Source of the DNA: an uncultured Clostridia bacterium
Lineage (GTDB): Bacteria > Bacillota > Clostridia > Oscillospirales > CAG-272
Assembly: GCA_947626065.1 (NCBI GenBank)
Contig: CANQQT010000002.1
Coordinates: 1-64,000, forward strand
Direction of reading: 5' to 3'
Length of the DNA stretch: 64,000 bases
In this document: piece after piece, positions 53,735 to 62,699 of the stretch
How positions within the stretch are numbered: position 1 is the first letter of the stretch
Layout of the letters: each line of letters starts with the position of its first letter
Made by a program: the position numbers and the translations under genes
The notes under the pieces: generated by a model
Told to the model about the DNA's origin: nothing
Databases searched by the model: none
Seen by the model: only the letters and a program-made list of their open reading frames with translations

Positions 53735-55822
53735 TTATTTGCGTTTTCTTCTCAGGATTCCGTATCCGGCGGCACTGATGACAACCAGTACCGAAACGGG
53801 GAGAAGAAGCCTGTCGGCGGTATCGGGAGCCGTGTAATTCGGGTCGGCCTCTCCGCAAACGGTGCAGACGCCGTCCTTGTAGCTGTGGGCGGTCTTGGCA
53901 AGCGTAACGCTTCCCTTATCGGTAATCTCCTCCTTGCCGTCGGCGGCCTTGAAGTACTTGCCGCAGACCTCGCAGGAGTAGTATTCGATATTGCCCTCGG
54001 CTTGGCAGGTCGCGGCCTTGGCGTCGTACTTCGTCAGACCCGCGCCGCCGTTGTGGCCAGTGGCCTTCAGAACGATTTCCGCCGCCGTATACTCGGTCGT
54101 GCAGGTGTTGTCCTTATAATACTTTCCGTCGCAGGCGCCGTTTTCGCCTGTGCAGATCCAGTATTCAATATTGCCGTCCTCTGTGCAGGTCGGATCCTTC
54201 TTTTCTACCTTTTTCGGCACGTGGGTGTGCTTGACTCGGGTTTCGCCGGTCGCCCCGCACTTGGTGCAGGTAGAAATTTCTTCCTTGTCGGGATTGGCGG
54301 GATTGTCCTTCCACTCCCACGCGTGGGCCTCGGCGGCGTTCAGAACTTCTGAGCAGGTGCCGCAGGTGACCTTGTGGGTCTCCCCGCCGTCGTTGGCCGT
54401 ATAGGTCAGCTTATCATGCTCGGCTTTGTTCATCTCGGCCTTGCATTCCTTGCACTCATTCCAGTGGTTGGTTTCGTCGCTGTGCCAAACGCCGTCCGTG
54501 GTGTGGGCCGCGACGGTTTCCTCTATCTTTTCCCCGCAGAGGGTGCAGACCTTCCAGTGCTGATTTTCGTCGCTTCCCCAGTCGCCGGGAACGTGGGTGA
54601 GTTGCTCGATCGTCAAGGTCTCATGATCCTCGACTTCTCTCTTCACCCCGTCTTCCTCCACAAACCATTTATCGCAGGTGGTGCACTCAAAGTGCGCCTC
54701 TACGCCCGCCGAAGAACAGCTTGCGGGAACCTTTTCCTTTTCTACGTAGTCGTGCGTTTTGACCACTTCCGAGAAGGTATCTTCGCGAAGCAGGTCGACG
54801 CCCAACGCGCTGCCTCTCGTCTTCATTGCCTCATAAACGGCCTCGTTGATTTCAAGCGTGGCCGAGAAGCCGGGGATGTCGCCGGGGGCGGCAGGGGTCG
54901 TGCCGGCAGAAACGCCGTAAAGGCCGAGGTAAGGCTTTGATCCCGTAAAGGATTTCGACACGTCAAAATTCTTCGTAATCACAAGCTTGAAGTTTTTCGC
55001 GCCCGCGAAACTTGACGATGAAACTTTATCCGTGTCAGCATTGGAAACGAAGCGGTTGACCTGTCCGCCGTCAAGAATGATGGTCGAGGTATCGCATTCA
55101 AAGACGATCTTTCCGCGAACTGTCGAAAGCACGTCGATGCTGGCCGTTCCGCCAACCGTCAGCGTAACACCGCCGTTCACCTTGTTGCCCTTACTTGACT
55201 TGCTCGAGCGGCAGATCGACAGATCCGCGAAATGTCCCGAAAGAACGGTGACCGAATAACTTCCCGTAAAAGTGCCGGTGGCGCCGTCAAGGTGGCGGGT
55301 TTCGTTTCCACCCTCTCCATAAATTCCCATCGAGCCCTCTGTCGTAACGCCCTCACCGATGGTGAAGTCGTAAAGGTCCGTCATGAAATAGATTGGGATT
55401 GCTTTGGGCTCGGTGATGGTGCTGATCGTAACCTTCTCAATCACGGTCGGGCCGCCGAGAACCCAAAAGTACCCGACGCTGTTGATGCTGTTGATTTTGC
55501 CGCTTCCGTCGCCGGTAATCGTGAGGGTGCCGGCGTGCTCGGGCATAATGTAGGAATCCTTTCCGCCGAGGTCAAAGTCAACGGTTCCGACGACATGAAT
55601 CGTCACGTCCCCGTCGAGCGTCACGGCCTTTGTGACCGCTTCCTGAAGCGTTCCGAAGGCGCTGTCCTCCGAGCTTCCGTCGCCGTTTCCTCCCGCCTTC
55701 ACGTAAAGGTCGGTTCCGCCTTCCGCCGTCGCCACAGGCTCTGCCGCCGAAAAGGGGAGACAAAGAAGGGCTGTCGAAAGCACCAGCAGAAGAGAAACGA
55801 TCCATCCGATTGTTTTTTTCAT
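53735..55822 (-). CDS. Secreted surface protein: beta-helix-like head plus CxxC-rich repeat stalk and C-terminal TM anchor
   Basis: Signal peptide; GTDLYVKAGGNGDGSSEDSAFGTLQEAVTKAVTLDGDVTIHVVGTVDF...; CTSC-type repeats (ATCQAEGNIEYYSCEVCGKYF); LLLPVSVLVVISAAGYGILRRKRK. Confidence 0.85.
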   Translation of the reverse strand: MKKTIGWIVSLLLVLSTALLCLPFSAAEPVATAEGGTDLYVKAGGNGDGSSEDSAFGTLQEAVTKAVTLDGDVTIHVVGTVDFDLGGKDSYIMPEHAGTLTITGDGSGKINSINSVGYFWVLGGPTVIEKVTISTITEPKAIPIYFMTDLYDFTIGEGVTTEGSMGIYGEGGNETRHLDGATGTFTGSYSVTVLSGHFADLSICRSSKSSKGNKVNGGVTLTVGGTASIDVLSTVRGKIVFECDTSTIILDGGQVNRFVSNADTDKVSSSSFAGAKNFKLVITKNFDVSKSFTGSKPYLGLYGVSAGTTPAAPGDIPGFSATLEINEAVYEAMKTRGSALGVDLLREDTFSEVVKTHDYVEKEKVPASCSSAGVEAHFECTTCDKWFVEEDGVKREVEDHETLTIEQLTHVPGDWGSDENQHWKVCTLCGEKIEETVAAHTTDGVWHSDETNHWNECKECKAEMNKAEHDKLTYTANDGGETHKVTCGTCSEVLNAAEAHAWEWKDNPANPDKEEISTCTKCGATGETRVKHTHVPKKVEKKDPTCTEDGNIEYWICTGENGACDGKYYKDNTCTTEYTAAEIVLKATGHNGGAGLTKYDAKAATCQAEGNIEYYSCEVCGKYFKAADGKEEITDKGSVTLAKTAHSYKDGVCTVCGEADPNYTAPDTADRLLLPVSVLVVISAAGYGILRRKRK

Positions 55823-55908
55823 CTCAAAAGCTCCTTTCTTTTTTTCGCTTTATTTTCTTTTGCGCAGTTTGCGCAGTTTGCTCAGCTTGCGCAATTTGCG
55901 CCGTTTGC

Positions 55909-57285
55909 TCAGCTCTTTTTCTTCTTCAGAAGGACAAGAATCGTGGCTCCCGCCGCCAGCACCACCACGCCCGCGACGATTGCGACCGTATAGAGCGGCT
56001 TCCAGCTTCCTTCCTTGTCGGATGGCGCTTCGGGAGTCGTTTCACTCTCCTCCGTCGGGGCCGCCGTCTCGCCTTCCGTCGGAGCAGGCTCCGTCACCTC
56101 CGGCTTTGTGGCCGCAGGCTCGGTGACCTCCGGTTCGGTAACGGTCGATTCGGTGACCGTCGGTTCGGTGACCTCCGGCTCGGTAACGGTCGGTTCGGTT
56201 ACCGTCGGCTCAGTTACCGTCGGTTCGGTTACCGTCGGCTGGCTTTCCGAGGAGTCCCCGCCTTCCGTTATCCCCTTCTTGATCTCTGAGAAGGTGGCCG
56301 AGTGAACCACGCCGCTTCCCATCACTTTTTCATAAACCTCCTCGGCGATTTCAAGCGTCACCGAGAGGCCGGGAATGTCTTTGGGGGCGGCGGAGTTATC
56401 GCCTGCCGAAACGCCGTAAATGCCCACGTAGGGCGGATTTCCCGTGAAGGATTTCGACACGTCGAAATTCTCCGTAATCACGATCCGACAGCTCTTCGCG
56501 CCGGCAAAATTCGACGCCGTAACCCCGGGACGGTCTGCGTTGGCAACGAAACGGTTGACCTGTCCGCCGTCAAGAATGATCGTCGAGCTATCGCATCCGA
56601 AGAACTGACCTCTCGTCGTTCCCACCACGTCGATGCTCGCCCTTCCGCCGACCGTCAGCGTGACGCCGCCGTTTACGTAGGTGCCCTTGTTGTTCTGACG
56701 GCAGATGGCAAGATCCGTAAAATATCCCGAAAGGACGGTGATCGAATGGGTTCCCGTATAGGTGGTTCCGTCAAGGTGACGGGACTCATTCCCCGCCGTT
56801 CCGTAAATGGCCATCGAGCCATCCGTCACAAAGCCCTCTCCGACGGTAAAGTCGTAAAGGTCCGTGATGAAAAAGATCGAGTTCGTCGTGCCTACCGTGA
56901 TATTTTCAAACACCGTCGTGCCGCCGAGCACCCAGTAATGGGTAACGCTGTTGATGTCGTTGATTTTTCCGCTTCCGTCGCCGGTGATCGTAAGCGTTCC
57001 GCTGTGCTCCGGCATCACGTAGGAATTGACTCCGCCGAGGTCGAAGTCAACGGCGCCGACGACGTGAATCGTCACGTCCCCGTCGAGGGTCGCGGCCTTT
57101 GTGGCCGCATCCTGAAGCGTTCCGAAGGCCTTGGCCTCCGAGCTTCCGTCGCCGTTTCCTCCCGCCTTTACGTAAAGGTCGGTTCCCGCCTCCCGCGCGC
57201 TTCCCTCATTCGCCGCCGCAAGCGGAAGACAAAGAAGGACTGCGAGCAGAAGGGAGAAGACTGTAAGAAAAACCGATTTTCTCAT
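55909..57285 (-). CDS. Paralogous surface protein: same head, TVTEP repeat stalk, TM anchor
   Basis: MRKSVFLTVFSLLLAVLLCLPLAAA; GTDLYVKAGGNGDGSSEAKAFGTLQDAATKAATLDGDVTIHVVGAVDFDLGG...; (TVTEP)n; LYTVAIVAGVVVLAAGATILVLLKKKKS. Confidence 0.85.
   Translation of the reverse strand: MRKSVFLTVFSLLLAVLLCLPLAAANEGSAREAGTDLYVKAGGNGDGSSEAKAFGTLQDAATKAATLDGDVTIHVVGAVDFDLGGVNSYVMPEHSGTLTITGDGSGKINDINSVTHYWVLGGTTVFENITVGTTNSIFFITDLYDFTVGEGFVTDGSMAIYGTAGNESRHLDGTTYTGTHSITVLSGYFTDLAICRQNNKGTYVNGGVTLTVGGRASIDVVGTTRGQFFGCDSSTIILDGGQVNRFVANADRPGVTASNFAGAKSCRIVITENFDVSKSFTGNPPYVGIYGVSAGDNSAAPKDIPGLSVTLEIAEEVYEKVMGSGVVHSATFSEIKKGITEGGDSSESQPTVTEPTVTEPTVTEPTVTEPEVTEPTVTESTVTEPEVTEPAATKPEVTEPAPTEGETAAPTEESETTPEAPSDKEGSWKPLYTVAIVAGVVVLAAGATILVLLKKKKS
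56105..56232 (-). repeat. 15-bp coding tandem repeat (TVTEP/EVTEP)
   Basis: ggttcggtaacggtc/gattcggtgaccgtc/ggttcggtgacctcc/ggctcggtaacggtc/... Confidence 0.92.
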
Positions 57286-57382
57286 AAACGTGTCCTTTCT
57301 CTGATAACAACCCGTCAGGCAAGAGGCGGGGAACCGTTGTTCCGGTTCCCCGCTCCTTTCCCTGCTGTGCGGGAAACTTGAT

Positions 57383-58573
57383 TTATCCTTTTTTCTTTTT
57401 GGCGATGACAAGGCCGGTGGCCAGCGCCGCCGCGCTCACAAGAACAACCGTCGAGATGAAGTCAGCAGAAGAAGGATTGCTGGGCTTGACGGGCTCCGTC
57501 GAACCGGTACCGGTGGTTTCGTCGGGAGTGGTGGGCTGGGTCTGCGAAGAAGAGCTGGGCGCCTGCGTCGTGGTCTTGGTGACCTTCGTGAAGCTGTCCT
57601 GATGAACCATACCGCTTCCGATCACGGCGTCATAAACCTCTTCGGCGATTTCAAGCGTGGCCGAGAGGCCGGGGATGTCGCCGGGGGCGGCAGAGTTTTC
57701 GCCCGCCGAAACGCCGTAAATGCCGAGGTAGGGCTGAGCACCCGTGAAGGACTTCGACACGTCGAAATTCTTCGTAATCACAAGCTTGAAGGTCTTCGCG
57801 CCACCGAAGTTCGACGCCGAAACGCCGGGGCGGTCAGCGTTAGCAACGAAACGGTTGACCTGTCCGCCGTCAAGAATGATCGTCGAGGTGTCGCATTCAA
57901 AGAACTGTCCGCGAATTGTCGAAACCACGTCGACGCTCGCCTTGCCGCCGACCGTCAGCGTAATGCTGCCGTTCACTTTGTTGCCCTTGTTGTTCTGACG
58001 GCAGATGGCAAGATCCGTGAAATATCCCGAAAGGACGGTGATCGAATGGGTTCCCGTATAGGTGGTTCCGTCAAGGTGACGGGACTCGTTCCCCGCCGTT
58101 CCGTAAATTCCCATTCCGCCCTCTGTCGTAACACCCTCGCCGACGGTAAAGTCGTAAAGGTCGGTGATAAAATAAATCGCGGGCGTGGTGCTGATCGCAA
58201 TCTTTTCAAACACCGTGGGGCCGCCGAGTACCCAGAAGTGAGCAACGCTGTTGACATCGTTGATTTTACCGCTTCCGTCGCCGGTAATCGTGAGATTTCC
58301 GGTGTGCTCCGGCATCACGTAGGAATTGACTCCGCCGAGGTCAAAGTCAACGGTTCCGACGACGTGAATCGTCACGTCACCGCTGAGCGTCGCGGCCTTT
58401 GTGACCGCGTCCTGAAGCGTTCCGAAGGCCTTGGCCTCCGAGCTTCCGTCGCCGGTGCCTCCCGCCTTTACGTAAAGGTCGGTTCCGGTTCCCGCCGCCG
58501 CGACAGGAAGCGTTATCGCCGACGTCGCTATGACGAGAAGAAAAACAAGGACTGCGCATAGGATTCTTTTCAT
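57383..58573 (-). CDS. Paralogous surface protein: same head, short TQPTTPDETTG stalk, TM anchor
   Basis: MKRILCAVLVFLLVIATSAITLPVAAAGTGTDLYVKAGGTGDGSSEAKAFGTLQDAVTKAATLSGDVTIHVVGTVDFDLGG...ISTVVLVSAAALATGLVIAKKKKG. Confidence 0.85.
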   Translation of the reverse strand: MKRILCAVLVFLLVIATSAITLPVAAAGTGTDLYVKAGGTGDGSSEAKAFGTLQDAVTKAATLSGDVTIHVVGTVDFDLGGVNSYVMPEHTGNLTITGDGSGKINDVNSVAHFWVLGGPTVFEKIAISTTPAIYFITDLYDFTVGEGVTTEGGMGIYGTAGNESRHLDGTTYTGTHSITVLSGYFTDLAICRQNNKGNKVNGSITLTVGGKASVDVVSTIRGQFFECDTSTIILDGGQVNRFVANADRPGVSASNFGGAKTFKLVITKNFDVSKSFTGAQPYLGIYGVSAGENSAAPGDIPGLSATLEIAEEVYDAVIGSGMVHQDSFTKVTKTTTQAPSSSSQTQPTTPDETTGTGSTEPVKPSNPSSADFISTVVLVSAAALATGLVIAKKKKG

Positions 58574-58666
58574 GATAAAAACCTCTCTTTTTTTATTTTC
58601 CGCCGACGTCTGTCGGTAGATTTAAGGATTCATATGCCCGCTCTGCCTAAAAACGCGAGCGGGGAA

Positions 58667-61600
58667 TCAGTGCTTTTTGGTCTTGACGGCAACCACAACC
58701 ACTGCGGCGACCGCACCGGCCATCACGACTCCGCAGAGAACGATAAGAACCGTTTCCATGATCCCGGCGTTGGGCTTTTCGGCGCCCAGATTCGTCTCGT
58801 CGGAGCCCGACTCCGCCGGGCCCGTGGTTTCTTCGCCTCCGGAGGGGGTCTCCGGAAGATTGGAGGAGGTGAAGCCCTCCGCCTTATCCGCAAGAGGCAT
58901 GGGGTTGACGCCCACCGTATAGAGGGTATCGATATCGTTCGGATGCCCGCTTCCGTTTCCTACCGAGATTCCGTTTTCCGAAACCTGAATCGGCTCGACG
59001 AAGACGAAGCGTCCGCTGGAGGTGTCCTTCCCCGTATAGGCGTGATAGGCCGCCCAGCGCGTTCCGTCGGTGTCGGTGAAATAGGAAGCGTGTCCGCAAC
59101 CGTTGATGCTGTCGGAAAGGGAGAAGAAGGGCCGGGGGGATTTAACCCAGCTTGAAGAGGAGAGGGGATCGCCGCCTGTATAGGTGAGAAGCGCCAGATT
59201 GTACTGTGTCGTCCAATAGCCGCTTCCCGAGAAGACGAGGAAAACCTCTCCGTTCTCTCCGTAAACGGCGGTGCCGCCCTCCACGACCATCGGCCACCAT
59301 TTGTTCTCAAGCGCCGAATAGCCGTAGCCGCCCTTTTCCCAGTCATACTGCGGCTTGCAGATGACGGTGGGCTGTCCGTACATGATCCACGGCGTTTTCA
59401 TCTTCGTGATGCTTATCGTCTGATAGAAATCCGCCGTTCCGCGCCCGACCTCCGAAACGAAGGTGATGTAGGGCACGCCGTCGATCCGGATGACCGACAT
59501 TCCTCCGAAAAGGTCGTCGGTATTGTTCAGCTCCGGCACGTCCTCGCTGTACATCTTGGCGGGGACGTTGACCTCGCCGGTCTCGGGATTTCCCCAACGT
59601 CCGAGAAGATCGTTTCCGTCAAGGCATTTCAGCACATAGGCGCTGAGGAACCTTGTCTCCTCCGACTTCCCGTCGTCACAGCAGATGAACATATACCATC
59701 CGGCGTATTCCTCCCCGATCTCCTCCGCCGAGAAATAGTGGATTTCCGGGGACCACATCTTGTGGGAATAGGGCATACCAGGCTGAGGATTATAGACGCG
59801 GTAACCGGTGGAATAGCGCAGGTCGTCGATATTCGCGGCCTTGTGGAGAATTCCTCCCGTTCCGGCAAGGTAGTAGTAGCCGTCGCAGGTGAAAATCCAC
59901 GGGTCGGCGCCGACGCGGATATAGTTTTTGAAGGAAAGGGTTCCCTCCTCCTTCTTGGTGACGTCCACGCCGTCCCCTACCGTCAGGGTACTCTTCATCG
60001 TTCCCTTGTACTTTTCCGATCCGTAAAGATCGGTGAGGTGACGGTAGTCGCCGCCGTTCAGATTGACTGTATAAGTGCCGCCCATCGAGGTATCCCGGAG
60101 ATAGGCGGGGGCAATCTGGAAATAGAAGGTTCCGTCGTTCAGCGTCAGCGTCAGATTCCACGACAGACTGTAGTTGACTACGGAGGTGCTGTAAAAGCCG
60201 TAGATCCCTCCGTAGAAGGTTCCGCCGTTTACCGTCAGGGTCGCGCTTCCGTTCGTGAAGCCGTAGGCAGCAGGAGTAACCGGCCCGTGGAAGACGCCGC
60301 CGTCTATCGTGAGGGAAATATTTCCCCCGCGCACCGCCACGGAGCCGGTGTTTTCCGAGCCTCCGCGCAGCGTTCCCCAGTCTCCGCTTCCGATTCTCAC
60401 CGAAATCTCATTGACCGTGGCGGAATCGGGGCGGCCTCCGCAGAGGTTTATGTAGGAGGTGTTCCCAAAGAGGCGCTCGGTTTTGACGCGGTCGCCGATG
60501 ACGAGGGGATTTCCCATCGCGTAAAGGGTGATGCCGCTTTTGGAGGAGGCGACGGTGATATCCTCAAGCGCGGTGCTTCCGCCGAGGCGGAGGCTGGCGT
60601 CGAGGATCAGCTTTCCTCCGTAGTTCACATAACCGTCGGAGGAGGTAACCGTCACCTTCCCGCTCCACGAATTGGTGCTCGACTGAGTGGCCGCGTAGGT
60701 GTAATCTCCGCAGAGGACGACGCTTCCCTCGCCTCCGAGGGCGTTCACCGCCGTTCCGAGGCTTCCGACCGGCTCAAAGGGGCTGATTCCCGTCCCGGTG
60801 CCGCCGTCGGCGAGGAAGACGAGGGAACAAGCCTTCCCTTCCCCCAGTACCTTGGCAAAGGCGCCGCTTTCCGACTCCCCGGCCTTTTTCCCGACGAGGA
60901 GTCGCCCGGTCTTTTCTCCGGTCACGCCGTCGAGGTCAAGGCTTCCGATTTCGGTTTCCCCGAGGAAAACGCTTCCCCCGGGACAACCGGTCATTTTCAG
61001 TTTTCCCACCTTGCCGGAGAAGAGCTGGAGAATCACGTCTCCGTCCCCTTCCCTTGCAAGGGTGAGGTTTTCAATTTCGGCGTTTCCGATCGCCACGACG
61101 GCCTCGGCATTTCCCTCCCCGAGGGAAAGCTCAGAAAGCTTCCCGCCGTTCAGACCGGCGCGGAAGTCCTCCTTCGCGTTCAGCGTCAGGGAAGCAAAGG
61201 TTCCGCCGTTTATCTGTAAGGTGTTTCCCGCTTTTCCGTCAAGCGTCAGGGACAGCGGGCCGGAAACGGTAAGATCCTTCCCGGCGGTAAAGTCGCTTCC
61301 CGCTTGAATCGTGAGGGAGCCCTTCACGGCGATTTCAAGGGCGTCGATTTCCACCGGCGAGGAAAAGGTCAGGGTTTCGTTTCCGTTAAAGACCAGCGAA
61401 GCGCCGCTTTCTCCCTTGATGCGCACCGGAGAGGCTGTGGCCGGCATTTCTCCGCCCTTCACCTCGACCCGACCGCTCACCGTGATTTCTCCTCCCGAAA
61501 GCGCCAGAAGGCGAAGAGCCTCATCCAGCGTTTTCACCGCGTCGGGATGGGAGGAGCCCGTCGAAAGGTAGATATTTGTGTGATTTTCCGCCTCGTCAAA

Positions 61601-62578
61601 GGCGTTTTCAATGGCTTGAATCTGTGCTTCGCTGTAGAGAAGCACGTTATAGCTTGCCGTTTTCTTCGAGCCGGCCTTCTCGGCCTCCGCCGCCAGCGTA
61701 TCGTTTTCATACCCGACGGTCACCGAATGAAACTGCCCGCCCTCAAAGAAGACTTCGGCGTTTCCGATGACGTTGTTTATGCGGAGCGATCCGACGCTTC
61801 CGCCGGCGAGGGTGACCTTCGCGTCGCCCGAGAGCTTTCTTGTGATATCGCCGCCCGTGTAAAGATTGGCGATTTCACCGCCCGATACCAGAATCTCGGC
61901 GCTGCCCCCGGCGTGGTTGTAAAGCGGGCCGCCGTAAAGGCCGTAGATTCTTCCGCCCTCCACCGTCAGGTGCGCGGTGCCTGTATAGTACATGGCCTGC
62001 TGGCCCTTGTTTCTTGTAAAGCCGCAGATGGCGTGAAATTCCCCGCTCTTTACCGTGATATGGGAATCGCGGTTGGAGGAGAGGTTATTCCCCGTCGGGG
62101 TTTCATACCCGCCGTTTACAAAGAAGGAAGCAAACCCGTTCTCCACCGTCACGCCCTCCCCGAAGGTGAGGTCGCAGAACTGCGCGGCGAGGACGACGGT
62201 TCCCCTACAGACCAGAGCGATATTCTCGAAGGTCATCGGGCCGTTCATCCGATAGGTGGAGGAGGAGAAAATCAGCTTGGCGCCGTTCTGCGCCGAAAAA
62301 GTGACGTCTCCGCCGTGATTAGGCTCTGTATACTGCCCCGAAACGGTGTAATCGGAGAGAAGAATGATTTTTCCGTCGGTTCCCGCGAAGAGCTTCAGGG
62401 CCCCGTCAAGCGTCTGTTTCGGCTTGGAAGCGCTGAGCCCGTCGTTTGCGTCGTTCCCCTTCGCGGCGTCAAGGTATACCGTCCGGCTCTCCGCCGCGAG
62501 GGAAAAGGAGAGCAGGGCGGCGATGCAGAGCACCGCGCAGAAAAGGGCGCCGAGCAGAGCGATTGTGCGTTTTTTCAT
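58667..62578 (-). CDS. Giant (1303 aa) secreted protein: beta-helix-like repeats fused to a GH43-like five-bladed propeller, C-terminal TM anchor
   Basis: Signal peptide MKKRTIALLGALFCAVLCIAALLSFSLAAESRTVYLDAAKGNDANDGLSASKPKQTLDGAL; RVGADPWIFTCDGYYYLAGTGG...YSHKMWSPEIHYFSAEE...FFSLSDSINGCGHASYFTDTDGTRWAAYHAY; TM VLIVLCGVVMAGAVAAVVVVAVKTKKH. Confidence 0.85.
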   Translation of the reverse strand: MKKRTIALLGALFCAVLCIAALLSFSLAAESRTVYLDAAKGNDANDGLSASKPKQTLDGALKLFAGTDGKIILLSDYTVSGQYTEPNHGGDVTFSAQNGAKLIFSSSTYRMNGPMTFENIALVCRGTVVLAAQFCDLTFGEGVTVENGFASFFVNGGYETPTGNNLSSNRDSHITVKSGEFHAICGFTRNKGQQAMYYTGTAHLTVEGGRIYGLYGGPLYNHAGGSAEILVSGGEIANLYTGGDITRKLSGDAKVTLAGGSVGSLRINNVIGNAEVFFEGGQFHSVTVGYENDTLAAEAEKAGSKKTASYNVLLYSEAQIQAIENAFDEAENHTNIYLSTGSSHPDAVKTLDEALRLLALSGGEITVSGRVEVKGGEMPATASPVRIKGESGASLVFNGNETLTFSSPVEIDALEIAVKGSLTIQAGSDFTAGKDLTVSGPLSLTLDGKAGNTLQINGGTFASLTLNAKEDFRAGLNGGKLSELSLGEGNAEAVVAIGNAEIENLTLAREGDGDVILQLFSGKVGKLKMTGCPGGSVFLGETEIGSLDLDGVTGEKTGRLLVGKKAGESESGAFAKVLGEGKACSLVFLADGGTGTGISPFEPVGSLGTAVNALGGEGSVVLCGDYTYAATQSSTNSWSGKVTVTSSDGYVNYGGKLILDASLRLGGSTALEDITVASSKSGITLYAMGNPLVIGDRVKTERLFGNTSYINLCGGRPDSATVNEISVRIGSGDWGTLRGGSENTGSVAVRGGNISLTIDGGVFHGPVTPAAYGFTNGSATLTVNGGTFYGGIYGFYSTSVVNYSLSWNLTLTLNDGTFYFQIAPAYLRDTSMGGTYTVNLNGGDYRHLTDLYGSEKYKGTMKSTLTVGDGVDVTKKEEGTLSFKNYIRVGADPWIFTCDGYYYLAGTGGILHKAANIDDLRYSTGYRVYNPQPGMPYSHKMWSPEIHYFSAEEIGEEYAGWYMFICCDDGKSEETRFLSAYVLKCLDGNDLLGRWGNPETGEVNVPAKMYSEDVPELNNTDDLFGGMSVIRIDGVPYITFVSEVGRGTADFYQTISITKMKTPWIMYGQPTVICKPQYDWEKGGYGYSALENKWWPMVVEGGTAVYGENGEVFLVFSGSGYWTTQYNLALLTYTGGDPLSSSSWVKSPRPFFSLSDSINGCGHASYFTDTDGTRWAAYHAYTGKDTSSGRFVFVEPIQVSENGISVGNGSGHPNDIDTLYTVGVNPMPLADKAEGFTSSNLPETPSGGEETTGPAESGSDETNLGAEKPNAGIMETVLIVLCGVVMAGAVAAVVVVAVKTKKH

Positions 62579-62699
62579 AGAACTCCTTTAAATTTTCTTC
62601 GTTCCTGAACGCGGTTGGTTTCGTCCGGAAGATCCCTTCGGAGCGCCTCCCCTTCCCCGAAAAGGCTTTCAGGGAAGGGAGCGCTTTTTTATCCGAAAG

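Noticed and set aside
49288-53837. Series of plus-strand ORFs (355, 289, 343, 333 aa) opposite the sugar-catabolic operon
   Set aside because: All antisense to recognisable Gfo/Idh, esterase and TIM-barrel genes with a convincing minus-strand promoter
59738-62608. Plus-strand ORFs of 493 and 434 aa opposite the GH43 fusion gene
   Set aside because: Antisense of a repeat-rich gene; no start signals or domain
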